64,000 nt of DNA from assembly GCA_043228905.1 (NCBI GenBank), contig JBHGNT010000021.1:11284001-11348000 (forward strand). Reading direction: 5' to 3'. The first letter of the stretch is position 1. Every line of letters begins with the position of its first letter. The translations under genes and the position numbers were made by a program. The DNA is from Azolla caroliniana (lineage: Eukaryota; Polypodiophyta). Positions 54,785-64,000 of the stretch are shown here, piece after piece. The notes below the pieces were generated by a model that did no database searches, was not told where the DNA came from, and was given only the letters and a program-made list of their open reading frames with translations.

Positions 54785-55363
54785 TGACAAGAATATGCGG
54801 AATAATGCTCGGCCTCAACCGAGACTTCAATCACTTCATTAGAATCACAACCACAGAAGAAATGGGCAATGAAGGTAAATGCACACAAACACACAAACAA
54901 CATGAGAAAGAGTACACAATGTGTTTATGTGGAAAACCCTAAGAGGGAAAAACCACGGGAGTCCACAAACTCCAACTATCACTATGTAAGAAGAATACAA
55001 TAGAGAGCACAAAGGCAACAACCTCTTTCTCTCAATCTTCGCCCGGTGGCAGTTACAACAGAGACACAATATCTGTATCGCTCTCTCTCTCTTTCTCTCA
55101 CTCTTACACTTTGTCCACCCATTACACCAATAATTCTAGACACGATAATAACCACATCTCTTCTGTTTGCCCTAGGCCATATTTATACTAATATGATATT
55201 CGGGCTATTTACAAATATAGCCCCAGTGGTCCCTCTGGGACATATTTACATATATTTCCCTTCATACGGTGAGAGGTTCTCACCGGGCCTGCAACGTTCG
55301 GTTCTCACCGGGTCTTCCTTGCCGGGTACCCATATCCCATCCGGAGGAACCGAAATCCTAACA
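54785..55363 (-). repeat. CopG 5' LTR with primer site
   Basis: Plus strand TGACAAGAATATGCGG to AATCCTAACA. TGGTATCAGAGCG on the minus strand at 54768-54780. Confidence 0.8.
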
Positions 55364-55868
55364 GGAACTTCATATGACAATAAAGAATGGTTGCAATAAT
55401 AGATCTATTAGAATATTATTCTAAAGAATGCAATGATAGCCAACACTTTTGTTCGGGTTATAAACTATGGATCCACTTCATCATTCTTAAAATATTTTGA
55501 TGCCTTTATAGGGCTTAGAATTGGTACATGATAATTTTCGATGGTGAATGTTGGTGGAGATTGTCTTCAGCTTTCAAATGATTGGGGTACAATGAACATG
55601 ATATTGTTAGATGGGCAATGCCTATTTATGGCATTGATAGATGAACAATAACTTAGCCTTGTCTTCCATGGAAGTGCAATTGAGTCATAAAAATCTGCTA
55701 CTGGCCAAGTCCTCTGTCTCATCAATCTCGATAGTGTATCATCATTCACATTGTCACCCATGAGATTGTGTCCATTGTTAACTACAAGTATCATAGTAGA
55801 TGCATGTAAGGCTGTATATATATTATATATTGACAATATACTAATTAAGCAAAATATATCATGATATT
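55364..55868. other. Unassigned AT-rich sequence
   Basis: The longest ORF is 89 codons on the minus strand (55836-55567), with no motif I recognise. It may be old intergenic or transposon DNA, interrupted by GypH (the same kind of AT-rich DNA follows at 60203). Confidence 0.35.
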
Positions 55869-56067
55869 ATGAAATGCACATAAATGGAATCCAAACCAAC
55901 TTGCTTAGCTTCTTACTTCCTATTCAATTTATAGTCGTACAAAGGTACCCATTTGGGTTGGCTTTACTTAGCTACATGCGTCCTCACAAGGGTATGCTAA
56001 AAGGGGCACAAAGGAACACATGCACACCCAACATGAAGGCATGCGCTTGCATCCAAGGGACACCACA
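55869..56067 (-). repeat. GypH 3' LTR
   Basis: Sense strand starts TGTGGTGTCCCTTGG, preceded by the purine tract CAGGGGGGAAA (56068-56079). Confidence 0.8.
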
Positions 56068-56139
56068 TTTCCCCCCTGACAAAAACAAGGAGTTTTACGA
56101 CATGGGGAAAGGACGAGCACTAGAAGATGGACTTGGGGT

Positions 56140-57470
56140 AGCATAGGGCTTGATGCGGGCAACATGGGCGGAGGTGAAGCGACCACTGGAATCGAGTAGG
56201 AGCAAGTAAGTCATGGATTTGATTGGTCGAACCACAATGAATGGGCCGATCCATCAGTGCATGAGTGATTCGCTAAGACCGTGCCGCCAAACCGGGAAGT
56301 AAACAAGGACTTTGGTTCCATCATCATAAGTCAGGGTAATTCGACCCACGTCGTAGTGTCGCTTTTGGTGTTGTTGTGTGACTTGTAGGTTTCAAGAGCT
56401 TTCTTGTTGAAGGAGAGGTAGCAATTGTTGGAGATAGAGCCCCCAAGTGGCACCATCCATGTTGGTAGGTTTGGAATGGACATCAATGGATGATTCTGGT
56501 GGGAGCTGAGGGTCACGGCCATAGAGTGCTCGAAAAGGGCTGATCCGTGTTGACACCTGAACGGATGTATTGTAGGCGTGGGTGACGAAAGGCAAGATTT
56601 GATCCCAGGTTTTGTGGCATGGATCGATGTAAGCAACAATCTCCTACTTGAGGGTCTTGTTGAGGCGTTCAGTGAGGCCGTTTGTTTGCAGATGGTACGG
56701 GGATGTAAACACTTGCTGGACACCTAGTTGAGTTGCAACTGCGTTGAGGACATCCCCATGGATTTGGCGGCCCTAATAACATAAGAGTTGGACAGGGCAA
56801 CCATGCTGAAAAATTACCTTGTACAATAGTTGGGATGCGATTGTTGGCGCAGTGACGTCAGGGATGGCAACAATTTCAGCCCATCTAATGAGGTATTCTG
56901 CTATGACCAGGATATACTTGTTGCCATTGGGGGTTTCGGGAAAAGGTCCCATGAAATCCCATCCGACGAGCTCGAAAGGTGATGTGACGGTGATGGGTTG
57001 GAGCGTTCCGGCGAGCTTGCTCACGGGTTTGATGTGTTGACACAAAGCACATTAGTTGATGTAGGTAGAGACAGAGTGTCGCATGTTGGGCCAATAATAC
57101 TTGAGACGTAATTTTTCAAGAACCTTGTGGAAACCCAGGTGACCCGACAATGGGTGGTCATGATAAAATTGGAGATATGTCTGTTGTAGGGCATGAGGGA
57201 TGTAGAGACGCGGCTCGTGATGCGCCTAAATGAAGAACACCAAGTTATCGTGGAGCATGAACCGTCGTTGTGAAGGAAATGGTTGAAGGGAGCGCAACTG
57301 ATGGGTTATCTCTCAGATGGCGGGGTCGTGTTGCTGAAGTGTAGCGAGTTGTGGTAGTGGCAGTGGAAGGTCAGACATCACGGGTAGAAATTGGACAACT
57401 TGGAAATCGGTGTGAGAGAGACTATCGGCGACCAAATTGGTTACACCTTTTCGATAGAAGAGGGAAACTG
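56140..57470 (-). pseudogene. pol: GypH RNase H end and integrase
   Basis: Minus strand: RNase H tail KGVTNLVADSLSHTDFQVVQ, then integrase with the finger region near 57090-57030, core FELVGWDFMGPFPETPNGNK, WAEIVAIPDVTAPTIASQLL, then HLQTNGLTERLNKTLK and YNTSVQVSTRISPFRALYGR at 56720-56500, continuing to about 56200. Frameshifts near 56770 and elsewhere. No chromodomain seen. Confidence 0.8.
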
Positions 57471-57491
57471 ATAATCTTGAAGTGCCAACGT

Positions 57492-58583
57492 CTATCGCAA
57501 CCATGATTCCTGAACCATTGTTTTGAGGCGATGAAAGCTGCCTTCCCAAGCAAGATCCAAAACGAATGACACACCTTTCTTCAGGAGATGACGAAGGGGG
57601 AAAGTGACTAAGGCGAGGTTTAGGATGAAGCGAAGGGAAAAGGTGATCATGCCCAAAAAACGTTGCAATGTTTTTATTGAGGTGGGGCGGGGGTAGTAGA
57701 TGATGGAAGTTATCTTTGCAAGGTCCATACGGATTCCATCGCCAGAGATGATGAAGGCGAGAAAACAGAGGCTGGTGCTTCCCCATCGACACTTCTTCCA
57801 TTGGAGTTGCAAGTTATGCTTAGTTATGTAAGCGAGGACTTCAACGAGAGTTTGTAGATGATCCTCCCAAGTGGCCGTGTGGATAAGGATGTCGTCGAGA
57901 TAAATGAGGAGGATGCCTTTACTGATAAGGCCGGCAAAGATGGAGTTTGCCATGTGTTGGAATGTGCTGCCGGCATCAGACAGGACAAACAACATGCAGG
58001 TGAATTGGAACAACCCGCATCGTGTGCGGAATGCAGTCTTGTGGGCGTCAAATAACTTTAAGGTGATCTGCCAATATCCCGAGGCTAAGTCAATGGAAGT
58101 GAAATAACGGGAGCCCCCAAGCTGGTCCAAGAGGTCGTCCACGCGCGGGTAGCGGTCATGGATTGTCACTTTATTGAGAGGCCTAAAGTCGATGTAGAAG
58201 CGGAAGGTGCTATCATCCTTCTTGATGAGGTGGGGTTCCAAAACCCAATCGTTGGTGGAAGGAATGATAATACCTTTGGTGAGCATATCGGTGATAGCAG
58301 CATCAATGCGATCGTGGTCAAGGGGGGAACATCGGCGTGTAGCCATGCGGATGGGAGCGGCGTCCCTGGTACGAATGACATGCTGTACCGGGAAAGAGAC
58401 AATAGAGGCATGCGTGGGTTGGGGGGCTAGTGACGGAAAACAAGCTAACAATTGGCGGACGGAGATTAACCGCTCCTTGGGACTGAGGGCCACCTGGACT
58501 TGGTTGGGGGACATGGGGGCTATCGTGTAGGAGGGGGATAGGGAGAGCTTGTGGGACAACCAATTTGTGAGCATCGAAATCAA
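57492..58583 (-). pseudogene. pol: GypH reverse transcriptase
   Basis: 363-codon open frame: MATRRCSPLDHDRIDAAITD, FYIDFRPLNKVTIHDRYP, YFTSIDLASGYWQITL, the catalytic LLIYLDDILIHTATWEDHLQ (Y-L-D-D) and KTLQRFLGMITFSLRFI. The RT domain itself looks intact in frame; it ends VQESWLR, where RNase H should begin but is missing. The first 80 or so codons overlap the protease ORF in another frame, so a frameshift lies between them. Confidence 0.85.
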
Positions 58584-58932
58584 TCATAGTGCGATGCTTG
58601 AGGAGCCAATCACAACCTAAGCTGAGGGGGAAGAGTTGGTGCGGCAAGACATAAAAGTGGTATGAGAATGTGAGAGGGCCTAAGGTAACGGTGCAGTGGG
58701 CTTGCGTGCGAGAGTGGTATAGATGTTCGTGATGGCCAAAAAGGACTTGGATGGAAGGAGCGGTGGTTTTGGGGAGGCCTAATTGGTGAACTAAGGAAGT
58801 GCTAACTGAAGAGATACTACTACTAGAGTCTAATAGGATGGTGTGTGTGGAGTGATTAATGGTGGCGAAAGCGGTGCATACCTGTGAACTAGAAGAGGCA
58901 GACGCTTGGACATGGGGGGTTGGCTCTTCCAT
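58318..58932 (-). pseudogene. pol: GypH protease region
   Basis: 204 codons, minus strand. A retropepsin-like core with AFATINHSTHTILLDSSSS (D-S-S in place of D-S-G) and LFPLSLGCDWLLKH, where Gypsy proteases have an ILGxDWL motif. Its last part is out of frame with RT. Confidence 0.75.
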
Positions 58933-59912
58933 CAGTACCCCAGAAGGTAGTTTCCCGGAAGCTCAGCCAACGATGCTGCGTCAGCCATGGTTATCTGGGC
59001 TTGCTGATTGTGAGATTGTTGTTGCAATTTCCGGAAATAACGTCGGACGTGTCGATAATTGTGGCAGTAGAAACACTTCGGGCATCCTTGGGCATCGCGA
59101 TTAGGAAGGTTTCGGCGAGTCGGCATCTGCACGTTTTGGACGTCAATGTCCATGGGGGTCACTCCTTGGTAATGCGCGCGCAAGTCGGTCGATGGTGGAG
59201 GAGGCCATCGTGGTTGGGAGTCAAATAGCGTACAAGCTTCGATGCGTTGGGCAATGAGGATCGCATCGTTGAAGGTCTTGGGACCTTGGTCCCGGGCACG
59301 ACAACTAATGTCAGGGCGCAGATGGGGCCATAAGACGAAAAGCTTGACATGTTTGGGCATGGTTGGATCGGCCTAGACAAGGAGCTGATTTAGGCAAACA
59401 CCAAATTGGCCTACTGGTTCGTGCGCTTGCTATTGCAACGTCTCGAGTTCTTGCAATGCCGTCTGGGCCGAATTTTGATGGGCAAAGTTTTGCACAAGGA
59501 GATCCCGGAGGATCACCCAGTTCTCCGTCACTTCGTTGGCTTGTTGTACGTACCAAGTGGCGGCGACATTTTCGAGCAAGGTGCGAACTTCCAAAGCCTT
59601 GTGCTCGTCAGACCATTTGTGGTAACTTGAGATCATCTCAAAGTGATCCAACCATGCTAAGACGTCCTCAGAGGGCAAGCCGGAGAAGGACTTTGGGCGA
59701 ACCTTGGAATCTGGCCGATCTAGAGACCGATCGTTGGTAGCGGATAGGAAGGAGAGCATAGCTTGGTTCGTGTGGCTGATTTGAAGCATGGCGTTGGAGA
59801 GGACTTGCAGGAGTTGCTCCATTTGGAAGGGGGGTGGCTGCTCAGGAGGTTGCGGGAACTCAGATTGCATAGGGGTATCGACTTCGACGGTGACAAGAGG
59901 GAATTGGGACGC
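58933..59912 (-). pseudogene. gag: GypH gag
   Basis: Minus-strand Met at 59912 (MASQFPLVTVEVDTPMQSEF). Gag core: SFSGLPSEDVLAWLDHFEMI, HKALEVRTLLENVAATWYVQ, ILRDLLVQNFAHQNSAQTAL, then a frameshift near 59430 and FVLWPHLRPDISCRARDQG. The zinc knuckle is CFYCHNYRHVRRYF, in which the last Cys is replaced by Phe. Confidence 0.8.
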
Positions 59913-59963
59913 CATGAACAAGGTGATAATGGCTAAAATTTTACCCCACTTCTCCACTAATTA

Positions 59964-60202
59964 TGTGAAATTCACATAAATGGAATCTAAACTAGCTTGC
60001 TTAGTGAAATTCACATAAATGGAATCTAAACTAGCTTGCTTAGTTTCTTACTTCCTATTCAATTTATAGTCGTACAAAGGTACCCATTTGGGTTGGCTTT
60101 ACTTAGCTACATGCGTCCTAAGAAGGGTATGCTAAAGGGGGCACAAAGGAACACATGCACACCCAACATGAAGGCATGCACTTGCATCCAAGGGACACCA
60201 CA
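59964..60202 (-). repeat. GypH 5' LTR with internal 39-bp duplication
   Basis: It matches 55869-56067 but carries a direct duplication of 39 bp (59966-60004 and 60005-60043). Confidence 0.8.
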
Positions 60203-61006
60203 ATATTTGTAAAACAATAATAAATTAAAAGTAAAATGTATATATATAAAATATGTTGACCCACATGTGTTTTAATAATAATAGAGTATGAAAGTAGTAT
60301 GAGAACAATTACAAACTTTTTATTGCATATATTGTCATAACCTATGGTAAAGCAAACATTATATAGAAATAAAAATAACCTTTTGTCGAGTGGTATAAAG
60401 ACAAAAATGTAATAGACAGAAACACTTGCTAGTATTGATACACTCTAAGCATTGACCCCATTACAATAATTGCCAAAGCAAACTCATCTATTGGGGAAAA
60501 ATGTTTCTTTTCCTTTGTGATGTACAACATTAGATCAAAAGGACTTTGTAATATTGCTAAAAGAAATAAAAAAATAAGCAAGAGGAATTTTTAAGTAATC
60601 AATTCACTTTAGGTTTGAGGCCTTCACCCAAAATGGTTTATGCTACAAAAGCCAGTGTATGAATGTGTAAATATAAATATGTATGGATGTCTATTTGTGT
60701 ATGTCCACTATTTCCTCAAATGCCCCAATGTTTTCAACTTTTCATTATTTATTGAAATTTCTTATGTTTTCATTTTTGGATTTTCATTGTATACCAAAAT
60801 GCCCTTAGAAAATCTACTTTTGTGCTTAGCTATGCACTATTCGACAAAGTATATAGTCAATTTATATGGTCAATTTATCCCCTTCTTCATCTTTGAGGTC
60901 GATCATGGAAATTTAGAGAAATAACTAAACATAGGAGAATTGAGGAAATGAGGAGAATTTTAAAGATATTTCAAAGTTGATGGGTATAATACGTATTCAT
61001 GTCAAA
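60203..61006. other. AT-rich intergenic sequence
   Basis: No gene or element recognised. A 94-codon ORF at 60640-60924 is hydrophobic and AT-driven, and I do not support it as a gene. The left edge is the GypH TSD. Confidence 0.4.
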
Positions 61007-61395
61007 TGTTGAGAATGAAATTCAAATTCACTTGTGTGGGAACACACTCTAGGATACTCAAGTGTGTGATCACCTCACCTCCTTGTATAGTAACTAGTGT
61101 GTCATAGAAGTTAATATCCTATGACACATATTCTTGAAGTAGTTAAGACTTGACCTCTTTCCCAAGAGGCTCCTCGAGTGAGAGAATCTAGAGAGAAGGT
61201 TTGTACATAAGCACCTTCTCCTTCTCTTTATAACTGTTGGTCATTCTTGTTTCCTTATAATACAATTTTTTGTTTTTCTGTAATCTTGAGTTCTTTCTCT
61301 CTCTCTCTCCACACACACAGACACATACAGTTCTTCCACTGCACAGAATCCATCTGATTTTTATTTTTTTCCCATTACTCGGGAAAAAATTCAGG
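61007..61395 (+). repeat. Decayed solo LTR related to the CopJ LTR
   Basis: It starts TGTTGAGAATGA and shares with the CopJ LTR the AACACAC, TATGACACAT, CCCAAGAGG-like and GCACCTTCTCC-like segments in the same order. The end is blurred; a GGTATCAT remnant at about 61400 could be an old primer site. Confidence 0.5.
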
Positions 61396-61495
61396 AGGTA
61401 TCATATGTACAAGGGCCAAGCCTCATATAGAGCTCCTTGGCTTCGATTAACACTAAACTAGAGGGATCCTTCTACAATCCCTTAGGCACGATGGG

Positions 61496-61938
61496 TGTCA
61501 TGATATGGCAAGACTCGAACCCATGATCCTATGTTACATTGGTCGAGCTCTTGACCATTAGACAATTTGTTGTAATACGAAATATTTTCATTTAAGTTTT
61601 ACTATAAAAAATTGATGTATATTCCAGATTTCTCTGGAACATTCTAGAAACTTCAGGAGTACTCCTGAGAACCCTATAAAAGGAGGCACAAGGCATTATT
61701 TCGAACCAAATCGGTTCAACGCAAGTCTTAAGCCTCCTAGTTACTATTGTATATTCTCTTAACATAATATATATCTTTTGTTATCATCATTCTCTCTCTC
61801 TCTCACTCACTCACTCTTTCCGTCTCTTCAGAGTTCTACACCTCCCTTAGTTCTAATCCTCATCTTTTAGTATTAATTCATTCTCTGTCTTAGTACTGTT
61901 CCTGACAATACTTCTCTGTCTTAGTACTAGTCCTAATA
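61496..61938 (+). repeat. ChrB 5' LTR
   Basis: TGTCATGATATGG to about AGTCCTAATA (end uncertain). CCCTATAAAAGGAGGCAC near 61672. Confidence 0.8.
61512..61565 (-). other. tRNA-like module in ChrB 5' LTR (antisense)
   Basis: Minus strand B-box GGTTCGAGTC from 61521; the A-box region from 61565 reads TTGTCTAATGG (decayed), 44 nt apart. Confidence 0.55.
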
Positions 61939-62030
61939 GTTTGAATTGATTTCTCCTTCCTTCTCTTCCTTTATCTTCTTACTTCTCCTTCCCTTCATAC
62001 TAATCTCTTATTCCTCTTTTCTCTCATACT

Positions 62031-63188
62031 ATGGCCACTGTTAGCGCCCAAGAATACCAATCCGTTTTTTTGGACTTGCAATGCTTGAAAGAGATGTTTC
62101 TCACATTGGAACAAGAAAATCAACGACTGTTGGGGGAGCTTCAACAAATCTCCTTAGAGAGGCAACATACGCAACAACAACACGGGGAACTAGCGTTACG
62201 TGTGCAACAGCTCAAAGCAACCATAGTAGCAATTCAACAACAAGGATCCAATACGCAAGGGATTCATAAAGAACCCAAGATCCGCCTTTCCATGAAATTC
62301 GATGGAACGTGATCGCAGTTTAGAGGATTCCATAATCAGGTACGATTAGTCATTCAATTGCATCCTTCCTGATATCACACCGATGCATCACGAGTAGGTT
62401 TAGTAGGCACGTTGTTAAGTGGCTTAGCTTTGGCATGGTTCACTCGGTTGTTAGAAAAGGAATCTCCTTTACTAAACAATTTTGAAGAGTTTTTAAGTGA
62501 GTTTAAAGCCTGTTTTGGAGATACTGACACCATAAGGACAACAATCAACAAAATCCAACGATTACGTCAAGGTGATCGTCCAGCCTCCGCATACGCTGCA
62601 GATTTCCGCCTACTTGCCTCCGATATCCCCTAGGATGACAAGGCACTTATGGAGCAATTTTGTTATGGTCTACGTAATGATGTCAAGGATTTACTCTTGA
62701 CCTTCCCCGAAGAACCAAATTCATTGATAGAAGCAATCAGTCGTGCGGTGAGATGCGACAACCGTCTCTTCGAACGACGTTCGGAATGTCAGTTCCAGAT
62801 GACACGAGCAAGATCAGAACCCACCTATGCCTCAGTGGTAGCAAAACCTTTTCCAAGGGAGTCATGTAACACGTCTCCAGTGAATACTCCAACTCCGATG
62901 GAAATTGACAGTACATGTCGTCACGAACCATTATCGGAAGAAGAAAAGCAGCGATGCCAAGCAAATTGACTATGTCTTTATTGCGGTGGACCAAGGCATA
63001 TTGCAATGAACTGTCCCCATAGGCCAAGAAGACAGGTGAACCAAATAGTTGCTACTTCTAATTGTACTAAACCCGAGTCTATTTCAGTAGGAATATTTGA
63101 TAGTCCTAATAGTACTAATAGCCCAAATCTAACGAACAAATTTGATGTCCTTAGTTAGTTAGAAGAAGAGCTAAACGACTATGTCTAA
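62031..63188 (+). pseudogene. gag: ChrB gag
   Basis: One frame of 385 codons from ATG 62031 with in-frame stops at 62310 (TGA), about 62370 (TGA), 62631 (TAG), 62967 (TGA) and 63154 (TAG). The N-terminus is a coiled coil (LQCLKEMFLTLEQENQRLLG), then LSGLALAWFTRLLEKESPLL, FKACFGDTDTIRTTINKIQR, SRAVRCDNRLFERRSE and a CCHC knuckle (CLYCGGPRHIAMNC). The ChrA copy has CGG where 62967 has TGA, so that stop is a C-to-T change. The frame ends ELNDYV at 63188; protease and RT follow in another frame. Confidence 0.85.
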
Positions 63189-63208
63189 CCATAATAGGAG
63201 CCGTTTGG

Positions 63209-64000
63209 TTGGACAACCCTAGATATGTGCAGCCCATTAGTGTTTCCATTCCCTCTAAGCAAGTTAGCAATGTGTTCTTAGCCCAAGTAATCGTTAGTAC
63301 TAAAAGTACCTCTCCAGTACATGTCTCAGCACTTCTAGATTCCGGAGCTAATTCTTGCTTCATGGATAGGAATTTTGCCCAAGCTCATCAGATATCCCTA
63401 AGAAAACTCCCATGTCCAACCTCTGTAGTGATTATTGATGGTCATCCCATTGCTTCCGGAAACATCATAGAAGAGTCAGAGCTCGTTAATATTGTCCTAG
63501 ATAATTTAGCGTGTGTAGTATCCTTTAATATAATTTGTATCCCTGAACATCCCATTGTTTTGGGATTACCATGGTTCGAATTATATAACCCATACATAGA
63601 TTGGAGAACAAGGGAAGTCCGGTATCAACAAACCCGAGGATCTACTCATAAGATTGCAACCATTTCGCTACATCAGTTGCGTGAGGAAGGATGCAAGGAA
63701 GAAATGTTTCTGTTCAAAGTATCAGTAAAACCCTCCAACACCACTAAAGAGGAGTCCACCATTCAACTTCCCGAGAAGTATCTTCATTATGCCGATGTGT
63801 TCGATAAAGTACAAGCCAATACGCTTCCTCACCATCGACCGTATGATTGCCCCATCGATTTACAATTGGGAAAAGAGCCACCATAGGGACCGATCTACAA
63901 TTTGTCACTAACCGAGCTAGAAATTCGAGCCTATATAGAGGAGAATTTGGCAAATGGTTTCATTCGACATTCGAAATCTCCAACCGACACACACATTTTC
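63209..64000 (+). pseudogene. pol: ChrB protease and RT N-terminus (partial)
   Basis: Open from about 63209 to TAG 63884. The protease has LLDSGANSCFMDRNFAQAHQ (D-S-G) and HPIVLGLPWFELYNPYIDW. It leads into RT (EKYLHYADVFDKVQ, LPHHRPYDCPIDLQLGKEPP). After the stop the same frame continues GPIYNLSLTELEIRAYIEEN and FIRHSKSPTDTHIF to the window end. The expected residue at the stop is Gln (PPQGPIYNLS), so CAG-to-TAG is likely. Confidence 0.85.

Larger units (their letters stand above)
51769..55363 (-). mobile_element. CopG, apparent fusion of two Copia elements
   Basis: Both halves read on the minus strand. The 3' LTR (51769-52322) and 5' LTR (54785-55363) are much more different from each other than any other LTR pair here, and the inside jumps from the RT start to the Gag knuckle at about 53826. 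No matching TSD was found (CATAT on the left, GGAAC on the right). I infer a deletion or unequal recombination between two related elements. Confidence 0.65.
55869..60202 (-). mobile_element. GypH, Gypsy element with short LTRs
   Basis: Short LTRs at 55869-56067 and 59964-60202, with a 5-bp TSD ATATT (55864-55868, 60203-60207). Minus-strand genes: Gag, protease, RT, integrase; most of RNase H is deleted. Frameshifts throughout. It lies outside the CopF nest. Confidence 0.8.
61496..64000 (+). mobile_element. ChrB, second chromovirus, 5' half (runs off the window)
   Basis: 5' LTR, gag, protease and the start of RT, the same family as ChrA. It is more complete at the 5' end than ChrA and so serves as reference for it. 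Several in-frame stops. Confidence 0.85.

Noticed and set aside
55567-55836. Possible host gene on the minus strand (89 codons)
   Set aside because: No recognisable motif, no splice context and AT-rich surroundings; not supported as a gene.
60640-60924. 94-codon plus-strand ORF
   Set aside because: Hydrophobic, low-complexity and driven by AT-rich composition; no homology recognised.

Overview
Type of DNA. This looks like nuclear heterochromatin of a land plant. I recognise no host gene. Almost the whole 64 kb is LTR retrotransposons: plant-type Copia elements with primer sites of the initiator-Met class (TGGTATCAGAGC-like), a chromodomain-bearing Gypsy lineage (chromovirus), and several other Gypsy families. 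Most copies carry in-frame stops or frameshifts. I cannot name the species. The labels below (CopB, GypK and so on) are mine.

Layout. The window reads as nested boxes, and most levels are proved by target-site duplications (TSDs) and by genes that resume after the insert. CopF (+) starts at 3313, is cut at 4852 and resumes at 50758. Inside it lies CopC (-, 4853-50752). CopC holds four inserts: CopD (+, 6302-12962), chromovirus ChrA (+, 13284-39270), solo LTR S2 (40532-41363) and CopE (-, 41446-48627). CopD holds GypT (+, 6871-10610), a short Gypsy with gag-protease only. ChrA holds GypK (-, 14547-33292) and CopB (-, 33468-37791). GypK holds GypL (-, 19738-26811), solo LTR S1 (about 18480-19327) and a solo GypT-family LTR (30870-31730). 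The chain CopF > CopC > ChrA > GypK > GypL is five levels deep. Left of CopF are the 3' end of a second GypK-like element (1-1003) and a truncated CopJ (1218-2949). Right of it are CopG (51769-55363, apparently a fusion of two Copias), GypH (55869-60202), a decayed LTR (61007-61395) and the 5' half of a second chromovirus, ChrB (61496-64000).

How the parts relate. GypT has no reverse transcriptase or integrase but shares primer site, LTR terminus, 4-bp TSD and gag-protease type with the nearly intact GypL, so GypL or a relative probably mobilises it. GypK carries, downstream of integrase, a reading frame of about 1,011 codons with an N-terminal globular part and a long coiled coil; the window starts in the same frame of a second copy.

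Most notable. (1) The LTRs of three families (ChrA/B, GypT, S1/S2) each contain a tRNA-like module, antisense and close to the LTR start, with A-box and B-box exactly 43 nt apart in six of eight copies; GypT-family LTRs have a second, sense module. This recalls the 5S-carrying Cassandra elements but with tRNA-type boxes. (2) The extra GypK ORF. (3) A seven-copy, 302-bp tandem repeat of the catalytic core of the CopE reverse transcriptase, with a three-unit higher-order pattern.
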